64,000 nt of DNA from Mucilaginibacter dorajii (GTDB taxonomy: Bacteria > Bacteroidota > Bacteroidia > Sphingobacteriales > Sphingobacteriaceae): assembly GCF_024808255.1 (NCBI RefSeq), contig NZ_JANTYS010000027.1:20341-84340 (forward strand), read 5' to 3'. The notes beneath the pieces are model-generated. The model saw only the letters and a list, made by a program, of their open reading frames with translations, did no database searches and had not been told where the DNA came from. Shown here in pieces: positions 7,309 through 16,666 of this stretch. Made by a program: the position numbers and the translations under genes. Each line of letters starts with the position of its first letter. The first letter of the stretch is position 1.

Positions 7309-8193
7309 ATGAAAATCACCATCACAGGGTCATTAGGCAACATCAGCAAACCATTGGCTCAAATATTAAAAGCAGCAGGTCATGAATTAACCATTGTGAG
7401 CAGCAACCCGGATAAGACTGCCGAAATTGAGGCATTAGGTGCCAAAGCAGCCATCGGTTCACTGGCCGATGTCGCTTTCATCACTTTGGCATTTACCGGT
7501 GCCGATGCCGTTTACGCCATGGTACCACCAAACTTTGGCGCTGCCGATTTGAGGGCTTACATGGGCCAAACCGGTAAAAACTATGCCGAAGCGATCAGGC
7601 AATCGGGCGTTAAACGGGTTGTGGCCTTAAGTAGTATCGGCGCACATTTAGATAGCGGTACCGGCCCAATCAAAGGCATTCATGATGTGGAAGGTATCTT
7701 GAGCCAGGTAGACGGTGTGGACGTCAAATTTATCCGTGCGCCGTTCTTTTACGTTAACCTGTTTAACGATATTCCGATGATTAAAACCGCGGGCATTTTA
7801 GGCGCAAATTATCCGGCTACGGCAAGGTTAGTAATGGTACACCCCACTGATATTGCCGCCGCCGTTGCCGAAGAATTACAAAAAGGCTTTACCGGCAAAA
7901 GCGTGCGTTACCTGGTAAGCGACGAAACCACTACCAGCCACCTTGCCAAAACTTTAGGCGCGGCCATAGGCAAGCCACAACTACCATGGGTAGAATTTAC
8001 CGACGAGCAAGCTTACGGCGGAATGACCCAGCACGATGTACCCGAAGAAATGGCCAAAAACTTTGTGGAGATGGGCACCGCCATCCGCAGCGGCGCAATT
8101 TGGGAAGATTATGATAAGCACCAGCCAGCAACAACCGGCAAAATCAAATTAGCCGACTTTGCCAAAGAATTTGCCGCTGTATACAACGCTTAA
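7309..8193 (+). CDS. NmrA-like NAD(P)-binding oxidoreductase
   Basis: A 294-residue atypical short-chain dehydrogenase. The N-terminal ITGSLGNISKPLAQILKAAGHE is a Rossmann dinucleotide-binding segment, followed by a variable GSLAD region, AVYAMVPP and the VKRVVALSSIGAH strand typical of NmrA and quinone oxidoreductase 2-like proteins. Residues 150-165 (IRAPFFYVNLFND) form the usual substrate edge. The activity cannot be fixed from sequence: it may reduce quinones or sense the NADP(H) level. The divergent HxlR gene and shared promoter suggest that it is induced by electrophilic stress. Confidence 0.88.
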   Translation: MKITITGSLGNISKPLAQILKAAGHELTIVSSNPDKTAEIEALGAKAAIGSLADVAFITLAFTGADAVYAMVPPNFGAADLRAYMGQTGKNYAEAIRQSGVKRVVALSSIGAHLDSGTGPIKGIHDVEGILSQVDGVDVKFIRAPFFYVNLFNDIPMIKTAGILGANYPATARLVMVHPTDIAAAVAEELQKGFTGKSVRYLVSDETTTSHLAKTLGAAIGKPQLPWVEFTDEQAYGGMTQHDVPEEMAKNFVEMGTAIRSGAIWEDYDKHQPATTGKIKLADFAKEFAAVYNA

Positions 8194-8301
8194 ATAAGCC
8201 CCCTCTAAACGGCGTAGCCTTCATGAACACCAAAAGACTATTAAAATGTGAATAATCTCCCCCGGTAGGGGAGACTTTACATAAAGGTTGGTATATTAAA
8301 C

Positions 8302-8334
8302 AACAAAGCCGCCCAAACAGGTGGCGGCTTTGTT
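8302..8334 (+). terminator. Rho-independent terminator-like hairpin
   Basis: A perfect 12-bp stem (AACAAAGCCGCC / GGCGGCTTTGTT) with a 9-base loop and a short T-rich flank on each side. It lies 110 bp after the NmrA-type gene and 80 bp after the 3' end of the barrel gene on the other strand, so it may serve both. Confidence 0.7.
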
Positions 8335-8415
8335 TAAAACGTCGGTTCTTCTTTCTATCTGCAGGTTGATAAATAAGTCCTTATTCTTTTGTCTAAAAGT
8401 CCTTTATCCAAAAGT

Positions 8416-9057
8416 CTATTGCTTTCCCCAATAATAATTTACACCGAAACCGATATTGGTATTTAAGCCGATGTTAAAAGAGTTGGCTTTGGTTTGATAA
8501 TCATGCGTGTAAAGGATGTTCCCAAATCCAAGGTTCACGGCAAGTTTTGGCGTTGCAAAAAATACAATGTTGGGGTTACCGCCAATGTTTAACGACCCTG
8601 ATTTTAGGTTGTTGATGTCGTTGGCCGTGGTTATCCCAAATTGAGGGAAGATGCCTACCTTATCGTTCAGCATGCAATAATACCTGAAATGAATACCGAA
8701 AGATGCGGCATCATTGTGGTATGTATGGTTGTAAACGTAGCTGGTTGTGCCACTGTTGGCCAGTGCGGTATAGGTAGATGTTTCGGTACCTGCCGTGCGC
8801 GAATAGCCCGGTTGGATGCCTATCGTCCAGTTTTTTGATAAAAACATACCAAAGTCGGGATTGATCTGCAGGGTAGATATGCCGTGATTATTGTAAACTG
8901 TAGTACCTTGGGTATAAGTGTAGGTATTGGTATAGCCATAACTATCGTAATTGTAGTTAAAGCTGCCGCCAACATAATAACGGCCGGTGCCAATTTGTGC
9001 GTTTGCAGCGCCCGCTGCCATAGTAGTTAAAAGGATAATCAGTAGAATTTTTTTCAT
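8416..9057 (-). CDS. Outer-membrane beta-barrel protein, porin-like family
   Basis: A 213-residue protein with a signal peptide (MKKILLIILLTTMAAGAANA, cleaved before Gln) followed by alternating aromatic strands typical of small outer-membrane barrels: RYYVGGSFNYNYDSY, LQINPDFGMFLSKNWTIGIQPGYS, IHFRYYCMLNDKVGIFPQFG and a closing NIGLNTNIGFGVNYYWG ending near an aromatic residue. The size suits an 8-strand barrel. Ligand unknown. It is transcribed alone, convergent with the NmrA-type gene. Confidence 0.82.
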   Translation of the reverse strand: MKKILLIILLTTMAAGAANAQIGTGRYYVGGSFNYNYDSYGYTNTYTYTQGTTVYNNHGISTLQINPDFGMFLSKNWTIGIQPGYSRTAGTETSTYTALANSGTTSYVYNHTYHNDAASFGIHFRYYCMLNDKVGIFPQFGITTANDINNLKSGSLNIGGNPNIVFFATPKLAVNLGFGNILYTHDYQTKANSFNIGLNTNIGFGVNYYWGKQ

Positions 9058-9330
9058 TCGTGTGTATATAAAGTTTTTTAAATAGGCATACGAACAATGC
9101 GGTCAAAACGAAACATACCATCTGAAAACTACCCTTAAAATCTCCAAATGGCGCTTAGCTTGTATTCGCAAAGTCATTTCTCCATCCTCATTTAAACGTA
9201 AAACTTGTGCTTAAGGTTAGCCGGTATCCGGGTAAATCGCTTTTACCCGCAAGTAATGAATTTGTGTTATCTTAAGGTACCTTTTGGGGAGTTATGCACG
9301 ACTGCCCGCGGACCCGGTACCGAAGGGACT

Positions 9331-9502
9331 TATATTGGCCAACAACAGGCTCCAATATTTGGATGCGCCTATACTGCAATATATATCAGTTTAGTGTTAA
9401 CCATGTTGAAATTTAAAATATTGATTATCAAATTGTTAATAGGTATTTTATCTGAAATATGTTAAGTTATGTTAACCCAATCAGGCGCGTTTGCCCCGTG
9501 GC
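9331..9502 (+). repeat. Dispersed ~170-bp intergenic repeat, copy A
   Basis: Homologous along its length to 60271-60442. Shared blocks in order: AACAACAGGC-CCAATATTTGGA, ATATATCAGTTT, GTGTTAACC, AAATATTGATTAT, TAGGTATTT, TATCTGAAAT, TGTTAAGTTATGTTAACCCAAT, then GGCGTTTGxCCCGT. Indels of 1-12 bases separate the blocks. Both copies are intergenic and show no coding constraint. Confidence 0.8.
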
Positions 9503-9672
9503 AAAAATTTAAATGTGATTGAAAAAATTCGTGAAATTAGCTATAAGCTATTTTACGGGCAGTTAAATTCGTGTTTACTCAACGCTCCCGCCTGTGATAA
9601 ATAAAGTTAAATGGTAAAAGCGATTTCCCTTAGCCGCTGTTAAGTTAAAATGTCCCTATTAAACAAAAAGCC

Positions 9673-9680
9673 TATCTTTG
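9673..9680 (+). promoter_or_regulatory. -7 element abutting the rhlE start codon
   Basis: TATCTTTG, a full TAnnTTTG match, ends 4 bases before the ATG at 9685, so transcription should begin at or within a few bases of the start codon (a leaderless or nearly leaderless mRNA). Confidence 0.6.
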
Positions 9681-9684
9681 CGGC

Positions 9685-11040
9685 ATGGGTGTAACTTTTG
9701 AAGAATTTAATTTTAACCGGCAAATTTTAAACGCGATAGCCGATGCCGGTTATACCGAAGCTACGCCTATACAGCAAAAAGCTATCCCGCCAATATTAAA
9801 CGGGCAGGATGTAATGGGCATAGCACAAACCGGTACAGGTAAAACTGCGGCCTATGTTTTGCCCATTATCATGAAGCTTAAATACGCGCAGGGCGATAAT
9901 CCGCGCGCATTGATCATTTCGCCAACACGCGAGCTGGCCATGCAAATAGAGGAAAACGTTAAAACCTTTGCCGCTAATACCGATTTGCGCGTGGTGGTTT
10001 TATACGGCGGCCTTGGCCCTAAAACACAAATAGAGCAGATCAATAAAGGGGTTGATATTATTGTGGCCACACCCGGCCGCTTCATGGATATTTACCTGGC
10101 AGGCCATATCGTTACCAAAACCCTGCAGGTGCTGGTACTTGATGAGGCCGATAAAATGATGGACATGGGCTTTATGCCCCAGATCAATCGCCTGTTGGAA
10201 GTGGTACCCGTAAAAAGGCAAAACCTGCTGTTCTCTGCCACCATGAGCGACAGGATCCATGAGCTATCCAATAATTTCCTGGAGTTTCCAACCATTATAG
10301 AGGTTAGTCCGCAAGCAACGCCGGCGCAAACGGTTAGCCAGCATCTGTACCATGTGCCCAATGTTAAAACCAAAATAAACCTGCTCAAAAAGCTGCTTGA
10401 TTTGGAAGGCGATATCACCAAACTGATGATATTTTGCAAAACCCGTGTGGCGGCCGATGACGTTTACAAGTTTTTGCAACGCAAATACGGCGAGGGCGGC
10501 GTTAAAGTATTACATGCCAATAAAGGGCAAAATACCCGCATCAATTCCATCAACTCGTTTAAAAACGATGAGGTGAAAATATTGGTAGCTACGGATGTGG
10601 CATCGCGCGGTATTGACGTGAGCGATGTGAGCCATGTGATAAATTTTGATGTACCGGTAGTTATTGAAGATTATGTGCACAGGATAGGGCGTACCGGCAG
10701 GGCGCTGCAATCGGGCGTAGCCATTACTTTTTGCGCGCCATCTGAAGAATATTACCTGCAAAAGATAGAAAAGCTGATCAAGCAAAGTATCCCCGTTGAG
10801 CCAATGCCCGATGATGTATTTATTGAGGAAACAGGTTACGACGAGCGCCAGGAGCAGAACAAAGAAATTGATATGCAGAAGCGTAAAGAAGATCCCGATT
10901 TTAAAGGGGCTTTCCACGAAAAAAAGACTGCCAATCAGCATAAAAAATTCGATGCCGCCAAAAACAAGGTTAAATATGGCAAGGCTTATAAAATGGCCGG
11001 TGGTCAAAAAGGTAAATCATCGTCCCGTAAAAAACATTAA
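9685..11040 (+). CDS. rhlE: DEAD-box RNA helicase, RhlE type
   Basis: A 451-residue ATP-dependent RNA helicase. All core motifs are present: Q motif (FNFNRQILNAIADAGYTEATPIQ), Walker A AQTGTGKT, PTRELA, TPGR, DEAD, SAT, then ATDVASRGID and HRIGRTGR in the second RecA domain. A basic C-terminal tail of about 70 residues (HEKKTANQHKKF to SSRKKH) is typical of RNA-anchoring tails. It is likely to help in ribosome assembly or in RNA unwinding in the cold. The start is supported by the adjacent -7 element, which leaves no room for a longer N-terminus. A small membrane protein gene follows after 27 bp. Confidence 0.95.
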   Translation: MGVTFEEFNFNRQILNAIADAGYTEATPIQQKAIPPILNGQDVMGIAQTGTGKTAAYVLPIIMKLKYAQGDNPRALIISPTRELAMQIEENVKTFAANTDLRVVVLYGGLGPKTQIEQINKGVDIIVATPGRFMDIYLAGHIVTKTLQVLVLDEADKMMDMGFMPQINRLLEVVPVKRQNLLFSATMSDRIHELSNNFLEFPTIIEVSPQATPAQTVSQHLYHVPNVKTKINLLKKLLDLEGDITKLMIFCKTRVAADDVYKFLQRKYGEGGVKVLHANKGQNTRINSINSFKNDEVKILVATDVASRGIDVSDVSHVINFDVPVVIEDYVHRIGRTGRALQSGVAITFCAPSEEYYLQKIEKLIKQSIPVEPMPDDVFIEETGYDERQEQNKEIDMQKRKEDPDFKGAFHEKKTANQHKKFDAAKNKVKYGKAYKMAGGQKGKSSSRKKH

Positions 11041-11067
11041 ACCATAAAACTCCAATAATACTTATAG

Positions 11068-11334
11068 ATGAAATTGCGTATCACCCCGCTAAATTTTGCC
11101 ACTACCTTTTTTATAGTGATAGCGGTTTACATTTGGATAAATGGCGCGGCTGTTGCCGGCCGGCCGCTTGAACATTTTAGCGGTACCATCAGTTGGATAT
11201 TTGTGCTGTTTGCTGTTGTGGTATTTTTTTTAGATCTCATCTTCCGAAATTTTTTTGCCGAGCTTAAAAAACTATGGATCATTGAGCTGTGCTTTATAGC
11301 GTTGGTGACCATCATATTCTTTCTTGTTAAATAA
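11068..11334 (+). CDS. Small three-helix membrane protein, unknown function
   Basis: An 88-residue hydrophobic protein with three predicted membrane helices: residues about 9-27, 38-57 and 68-87, separated by short polar loops (GRPLEHFSG; RNFFAELKK). No family is recognised. It lies 27 bp after rhlE and 18 bp before gldC, so the three are probably co-transcribed. Length, hydrophobicity and spacing support a real gene. Confidence 0.7.
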   Translation: MKLRITPLNFATTFFIVIAVYIWINGAAVAGRPLEHFSGTISWIFVLFAVVVFFLDLIFRNFFAELKKLWIIELCFIALVTIIFFLVK

Positions 11335-11352
11335 AACTACATTTAAATTCAA

Positions 11353-11682
11353 ATGAAAACTGCTGAAATAAAGCTGACCGTTACCCTCGACGATAATAAT
11401 GTTCCTGAAAACATCATGTGGGAATCAACCGATTCAACATCAAAGGAAGCACTGCCGGTAAAATCATTTATGCTGGCCCTTTGGGATCAAAGCTATAAAA
11501 ATACCCTGCGCATTGACCTTTGGACTAAAGACATGCCGGTTGATGAAATGAAACGGTTTTTTTACGAAACCCTGCAAACCATGGGCGACAGCTTTTTACG
11601 CGCCACCGGCGAAACCGCCATCGTTGAAGACCTGCGCGATTACTGTGCCCACTTTGCCGATAAAATGGAAATTAAACAATAG
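11353..11682 (+). CDS. gldC: Gliding motility-associated protein GldC
   Basis: A 109-residue cytoplasmic protein matching GldC along its length: TAEIKLTVTLDDNNVPENIMWES, a DQSYKNTLRIDLWTKDMPVDEMKRFFYETLQTMGDSFLRATG core and a C-terminal helix. In Flavobacterium GldC supports, but is not essential for, gliding together with GldB; many non-gliding Bacteroidota keep it. It is the last gene of the rhlE-membrane protein-gldC run. Confidence 0.93.
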   Translation: MKTAEIKLTVTLDDNNVPENIMWESTDSTSKEALPVKSFMLALWDQSYKNTLRIDLWTKDMPVDEMKRFFYETLQTMGDSFLRATGETAIVEDLRDYCAHFADKMEIKQ

Positions 11683-11689
11683 CTTTTTA

Positions 11690-11863
11690 GTATCAAGTAG
11701 TGAGTATCGGAACAGTATCAAGTAGTTAGTATCAAGTATCAAGATTTTGACTTGAGAATTGCCTGATTGGAACTGTTCTGATACTAAACGGATACTAATA
11801 AACTGAATACCTAAACGACTTTAAAAAAATACTTGCTACTTGCTACTAATTACTTGATACTAT
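11690..11863. repeat. Inverted-repeat element with AGTATCAAGTAGTTAGTATC arms
   Basis: The left arm (11690-11752) carries repeated GTATCAAGTAG and GTATCAAG units; the right arm (11829-11863) carries TACTTGCTAC and TACTTGATAC, their complements. A shorter inner pair, GGAACTGTTCTGATAC against GTATCGGAACAG, lies between. The element has a relative at 56338-56474 and fills the gap after gldC. Confidence 0.75.
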
Positions 11864-11864
11864 T

Positions 11865-12290
11865 ATGAGACTTAGTTCAATTTTATCTTTCCTTGGCTTT
11901 GTACTGCTTTTTGCGGGAACGTATTGCCCTTTGTTGCGCCCGCTGGGCTTGTTTAACTGGGATGTTTACCAACTTAACCAGCCTTATGGTTTGGTAATTT
12001 TGCTTGTTGCTGTTGTTGGCGTGCTCGCGTCTTTTCTTAATCAGCAAAAACTAACCCGGGTTGCCGCGTGGGCATCGCTTTTGTTGGTAGTGGTTTTGCT
12101 TGCAGCCGCTATTTTTAAGGTCGAGACTGCTTTTAGCTTTATCCCATTCAAAAAGTTCGATTCCTTTTTAACCAGGCATATTAAATTTAAATGGGGTTGG
12201 TGGGTTTTATTTGCAGGTGCCGTTTTGGCATTGGCAGGTAGTTTAAGTGGCAAGTCCAAAGGCTTCGTTGTGCCACCCGAAACAATTTGA
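11865..12290 (+). CDS. Four-helix integral membrane protein, unknown
   Basis: A 141-residue protein with four predicted membrane helices at about residues 5-22, 42-60, 66-84 and 109-127. The loop between helices 1 and 2 has Pro and Trp residues (CPLLRPLGLFNWDVYQLNQPYG). I recognise no family; it resembles general small Bacteroidota membrane proteins. It starts directly after the repeat element and is followed by the hybrid kinase after 98 bp. Confidence 0.7.
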   Translation: MRLSSILSFLGFVLLFAGTYCPLLRPLGLFNWDVYQLNQPYGLVILLVAVVGVLASFLNQQKLTRVAAWASLLLVVVLLAAAIFKVETAFSFIPFKKFDSFLTRHIKFKWGWWVLFAGAVLALAGSLSGKSKGFVVPPETI

Positions 12291-12388
12291 TTAAAACAAA
12301 TTATTCCTCAAATGTTTATTAGCTGTGCACTTTATGTAAACAGCTTTTTTTTGAACATATTTGTAATTCAGATTAATAAGATCTATAA

Positions 12389-15300
12389 ATGTTGAAATTC
12401 TCTTTCCGCCAGCAGGTATTAGCTGGCTTTGTGGTATCAATTTTATTGGTTTTGGTGGTGGGCATTTTATCCTACACCAGCATCCGCCAGTTAGAAGATG
12501 ATAATGTTTGGGTTGACCATACTCAAAGTGTTATCAGGTCATCAAATCATTTGCTGCAACATTTAATAGACGCCGAAACCGGTATGCGCGGTTTTGGGGC
12601 CACAGATAAGAAGATATTTCTTGACCCATATAATGACGCCTTGCCCCGAATAGGTGGTGACATTGATGAATTGAGGAAACTTACTGCAGATAAACAACTC
12701 CAACAAAGAAGGATAGATTCATTAAATACCCTTGCTAATGCCCAGATTGCCATTCTTAAGCTAAACGTTGACGCCCGCGAAACCAAGGGGCTCGATTTTA
12801 TGGTTACAAACAACATGTTTTTGAATGGCAAACAAAACATGGATACAATACGGGCAATTATTGCCCGGCTGATGGAAACTGAAAACGGCTTTCTTAAAGA
12901 GCGTAAGTCAAGCTCTAACAAAGCTTCTAATTTGGCTATTATTATTATTGTTTGTGGCTCGCTGATATTTCTGCTTATCATCCTGATGTTGTTCCGCTAC
13001 ATACAAAAAACGTTTGATGAACAGAAAAAAATTGAGGACGAAATAAAAATTGCCAATGTTGAGCTGGCTAAGGTACTTGCCGAAAATGAAGCCAAAAACT
13101 GGCTGCTTACCGGCACCGGTGCCCTTAACGAAAAAATGCAGGGCCAGCAAAGCGAAAGGGAACTATCGCAAAATGTATTGGCCGAGGTTTGTACCTATAC
13201 CAATGCCGCAGCAGGCACATTTTATCTTTATGAGGATAAAGAACACCGCCTTGACCTGTATGCTTCATACGCTTTCCATAACCCCGAATTGCTTAAAAAA
13301 CAGGTAAAACTATCTGAAGGTTGGCTTGGCCAGGTAGCTGCCGATGAAAAGGCTGCTGTTGTTAAAGGTAAACTGAACGATAAGTTGGAGCTTTCTTCAT
13401 CCATAGTAAAAGAGCTTTTAACAGAGACATTTATTATTCCTTTCTTTTTTGATAAAAAGTTGAAAGGTGTTATGGAGGTAGCCTTTACCGGCGAATTGAC
13501 CGATAAGGATAAAGGTTACATAATAGCCGTGGCCAACGATATAGGCATAGCGGTAAATACCGCCCAGGCCCGCACCATTATGCACGACCTGTTTGAGGAA
13601 ACCCAACAACAGGCCGAAGAGCTGGAAGCACAGCAAGAAGAAATGCGCGTTACCAACGAGGAACTGATGAACAAAACAGAAATGTTGCAGGCATCAGAAG
13701 AAGAGTTGCGTGTACAACAGGAGGAACTGCGTACCATCAACGCCGAGCTGGAAGAGAAGGCCAGTTTGCTGGAAGAAAAGAACCAGGCTATTGAAGAGGC
13801 CCGTGCTGCTATCAACATCAAAGTTGAAGAACTGGAAACAACCGGCAAATATAAATCGGAATTTTTGGCCAATATGAGCCATGAGCTGCGTACGCCGCTC
13901 AACAGTATCCTGGTGTTGGCGCGCATCCTGAAAGATAATAAACCGCTCAACCTGTCAGAAGATCAGATCAAATATGCCAGCGTGATCTTTAACGCCGGTA
14001 ATGACCTGTTAACGCTGATCAATGATATCCTCGACCTTTCAAAAATTGAATCGGGCAAGCTGGATATGCAAAATGAGGATATCAAAGTATCCGAAATTTT
14101 GAGCGACATGGAAATGCTGTTTGCCGAAGTAGCCAGCAACAAAAACATCAATTACACTACCAGCATTGCCAAAAATGTTCCGGCTACCGTATTTACAGAT
14201 AAAGTACGTGTTGAACAGGTGATCAAAAACCTGCTGAGTAACGCGTTTAAGTTTACGCCGGAGAATGGCTCAATATCCATCAATGTTAGTCCGGGTGCTT
14301 TAGATAAAACTATTGCCTTCGCTATTAAAGATTCAGGCATAGGCATCCCTGCCGAAAAACAGCGCATCATATTTGAGGCATTCCAGCAAGCAGATGGTTC
14401 AACCAGCCGTAAATACGGAGGCACAGGTTTGGGGCTATCCATCAGCCGCGAATTATCTGTATTACTTGGTGGCCGTATAAGCCTAACCAGCGAACAGGGT
14501 TTAGGCAGCGAGTTTGTGCTTACCATACCATACGAAGCTAAAATAGTACCCGTTGTTGAAGAAGATGTGGTGTTGCCAACCGCGCAAACCTTCAGGTCTG
14601 AAGCTAACTTCCTGAAACCTGCCAAGGCTTTGGTAAGGGAGGATAACCGCGAGCCATTGGTAGTTATTGTAGAGGATGATAAAAACTTTGCCAATATATT
14701 ACAGGATTACGCCCGAGACCATGGCTATAAATCTATTATGGTTTATGAAGGCACCCGCGCGGTAGAAACCGTGAAGGAGGCTAAGCCCGATGCCGTGATA
14801 TTAGATATCATGCTACCGGGAAAAGATGGCTGGCAGATATTGAAAGAGCTAAAAGCTCATCCCGAAACGATGCATATCCCTGTGCACTTAATGTCGGCCG
14901 GCGAGGCAGCGGCTAACCGTGTGCGTAAGGAAGGCGCTATCAGTTTCCTTAAAAAACCTATCAATACCGAAACACTGGATAAGCTGTTTGCAGATATCAT
15001 GTTGCAAAGCGGCACCAAATTTAAACAGATATTGCTGGTTGAAGATCACCGGGCCCAAAGCCAGGCGCTTAAGGATATGATGCAAAGCCAGGGTATCACT
15101 GTTGATCAGGCATTTGATGGCGAATCGGCATTCAGGATGTTGCATGAAAATGAATACCAGTGCGTGATCCTTGATTTGAACCTGCCCGACATTTCGGGTC
15201 TTGATCTGTTGGATAAGATTAAAGAAGTTGATCGTTTTGCATCGTTACCCGTTGTGGTAAATACAGCCATGGAGCTTGATAAAACATCGGTGAACAGGTT

Positions 15301-15832
15301 GATGCAATATGCCAATGCCATGGTAATCAAAACCAACAAATCGGCCGATAGGCTAATTGACGAGGTTAACCTGTTCCTGAACAAAATCAGCGAATCATCA
15401 GTAAATGTGCAGTCGGTGCCGCCTAAACCCAAATTACCATCAAAAGGCAAAGACGCTATTAAAGGCAAAAAAGTGCTTATTGTTGACGATGATATGCGTA
15501 ACATTTTTGCCTTAAGCAGTGCCCTGCAAAGTTACGACCTGGTGGTAGAGATAGCCAACGATGGTGAAGAAGCTATTGCCAAATTAGAAGAAATACCCAA
15601 CATTGATATTGTGCTGATGGATATCATGATGCCTAAAATGGACGGGTACGAAGCTACAAGATATATACGCAAACAAAACAAATGGGCTAAGCTACCTGTA
15701 ATAGCTTTGACGGCCAAAGCAATGAAAGACGACCGCGAGAAATGTATTGCGGCCGGTGCCAATGACTATATTACCAAACCGGTTGATATGGACAGGCTTA
15801 TTTCATTGATGCAGCTGTGGCTGGAAAGTTAA
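12389..15832 (+). CDS. Hybrid histidine kinase: CHASE3-GAF-HisKA-HATPase-REC-REC-REC
   Basis: A 1,147-residue membrane sensor. TM1 at about residues 12-31 and TM2 at about 180-203 enclose a CHASE3 sensor (LIDAETGMRGF is typical). Then come a GAF-like domain (about 240-395), a Glu/Gln-rich coiled coil (about 405-490), HisKA with His498 in NMSHELRTPLNS, HATPase (NLLSNAFKFT, DSGIGIP, GGTGLGLSIS) and three receiver domains with acceptor Asp806, Asp929 and Asp1078. The middle receiver has a degenerate lysine region. The architecture suits a multistep phosphorelay. cheR begins 3 bases after the stop, so kinase, cheR and cheB form an operon. Confidence 0.95.
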   Translation: MLKFSFRQQVLAGFVVSILLVLVVGILSYTSIRQLEDDNVWVDHTQSVIRSSNHLLQHLIDAETGMRGFGATDKKIFLDPYNDALPRIGGDIDELRKLTADKQLQQRRIDSLNTLANAQIAILKLNVDARETKGLDFMVTNNMFLNGKQNMDTIRAIIARLMETENGFLKERKSSSNKASNLAIIIIVCGSLIFLLIILMLFRYIQKTFDEQKKIEDEIKIANVELAKVLAENEAKNWLLTGTGALNEKMQGQQSERELSQNVLAEVCTYTNAAAGTFYLYEDKEHRLDLYASYAFHNPELLKKQVKLSEGWLGQVAADEKAAVVKGKLNDKLELSSSIVKELLTETFIIPFFFDKKLKGVMEVAFTGELTDKDKGYIIAVANDIGIAVNTAQARTIMHDLFEETQQQAEELEAQQEEMRVTNEELMNKTEMLQASEEELRVQQEELRTINAELEEKASLLEEKNQAIEEARAAINIKVEELETTGKYKSEFLANMSHELRTPLNSILVLARILKDNKPLNLSEDQIKYASVIFNAGNDLLTLINDILDLSKIESGKLDMQNEDIKVSEILSDMEMLFAEVASNKNINYTTSIAKNVPATVFTDKVRVEQVIKNLLSNAFKFTPENGSISINVSPGALDKTIAFAIKDSGIGIPAEKQRIIFEAFQQADGSTSRKYGGTGLGLSISRELSVLLGGRISLTSEQGLGSEFVLTIPYEAKIVPVVEEDVVLPTAQTFRSEANFLKPAKALVREDNREPLVVIVEDDKNFANILQDYARDHGYKSIMVYEGTRAVETVKEAKPDAVILDIMLPGKDGWQILKELKAHPETMHIPVHLMSAGEAAANRVRKEGAISFLKKPINTETLDKLFADIMLQSGTKFKQILLVEDHRAQSQALKDMMQSQGITVDQAFDGESAFRMLHENEYQCVILDLNLPDISGLDLLDKIKEVDRFASLPVVVNTAMELDKTSVNRLMQYANAMVIKTNKSADRLIDEVNLFLNKISESSVNVQSVPPKPKLPSKGKDAIKGKKVLIVDDDMRNIFALSSALQSYDLVVEIANDGEEAIAKLEEIPNIDIVLMDIMMPKMDGYEATRYIRKQNKWAKLPVIALTAKAMKDDREKCIAAGANDYITKPVDMDRLISLMQLWLES

Positions 15833-15835
15833 TTT

Positions 15836-16666
15836 ATGACCGATACTTCCGTTATAATATCATCCGTTCAAATAGCTGAATTGATAGACCTTGTAAAGAA
15901 ATTTCATGGGTTTGATTTCTCGGGCTATACCAAGGCTTCGCTAAAACGCAGGGTTACCAGGATCATGCAGTTAAAAAAGTTAAGCTTTTATGATCTGAAA
16001 CATATACTGGTAAACGACCCGCATTTTTTCCAGGAGTTTTTAGAGGAGATCACGGTAAACGTTACCGAAATGTTTCGTGATCCTTCGTTTTATAAAGCTT
16101 TAAATAACCAGGTGGTGCCCTACCTGTCAACCTATCAGCATTCAAAAATATGGTGTGCAGGTTGCTCAACCGGCGAAGAGACCTATTCACTGGCCATATT
16201 GATGCGTGAGGCCGGGCTGAGTCAAAAATCATTCATCTACGGTACCGATATCAACACAGAAGTATTGAAGGAAGCCCGTCGTGGCATCTATAGTTTGCGT
16301 AATATAAAAAGCTATGCCGAGAACTATCAGTTTACCGGTTTAAAAGGTTCAATATCAGATAATTTTACGATATTGTATGATGCGGCGTCTATCCATAACG
16401 AACTGAAGCAAAATACACTGTTTTCGGTACATAATTTAGTATCCGATGGCGTGTTCAATGAGTTTCAACTTATAAGTTGCCGTAACGTGTTTATCTACTT
16501 TGAAACCGAATTGCAGGAACGTATTCTGGAGCTGTTTTATAAAAGCTTATGTCATTTAGGGTATTTATGCCTGGGCAGTAAAGAAACCATCCGCTCAGAT
16601 GCCTTCAAAAAGAAGTTTAAGGTCATCAATCAGAAAGAAAATATTTATCAAAAAGTTGGGACCTGA
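15836..16666 (+). CDS. cheR: CheR-type protein-glutamate methyltransferase
   Basis: A 276-residue S-adenosylmethionine enzyme. An all-helical N-terminal domain (about 1-85, with GYTKASLKRRVTRIM) precedes the catalytic domain, with AGCSTGEETYSLAIL (SAM binding), IYGTDINTEVLKEAR and the C-terminal LISCRNVFIYFE motif. CheR normally methylates chemoreceptors, but no receptor or chemotaxis genes lie nearby. In this setting, between a kinase and cheB, its substrate may be the CHASE3 kinase or another protein. It overlaps the cheB frame. Confidence 0.93.
   Translation: MTDTSVIISSVQIAELIDLVKKFHGFDFSGYTKASLKRRVTRIMQLKKLSFYDLKHILVNDPHFFQEFLEEITVNVTEMFRDPSFYKALNNQVVPYLSTYQHSKIWCAGCSTGEETYSLAILMREAGLSQKSFIYGTDINTEVLKEARRGIYSLRNIKSYAENYQFTGLKGSISDNFTILYDAASIHNELKQNTLFSVHNLVSDGVFNEFQLISCRNVFIYFETELQERILELFYKSLCHLGYLCLGSKETIRSDAFKKKFKVINQKENIYQKVGT

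Larger units (their letters stand above)
9058..9684. other. 627-bp gap before rhlE: repeat DNA and promoter
   Basis: The gap holds a hairpin at 9229-9249 (CGGGTAAA/TTTACCCG), the dispersed repeat at 9331-9502 and the rhlE promoter. An 86-codon plus-strand frame at 9205-9465 spans the repeat, resembles nothing I know, and is not called as a gene. Confidence 0.6.

Noticed and set aside
9205..9465. 86-codon frame upstream of rhlE
   Set aside because: It overlaps the dispersed 170-bp repeat; the homologous copy at 60271-60442 does not preserve the frame.
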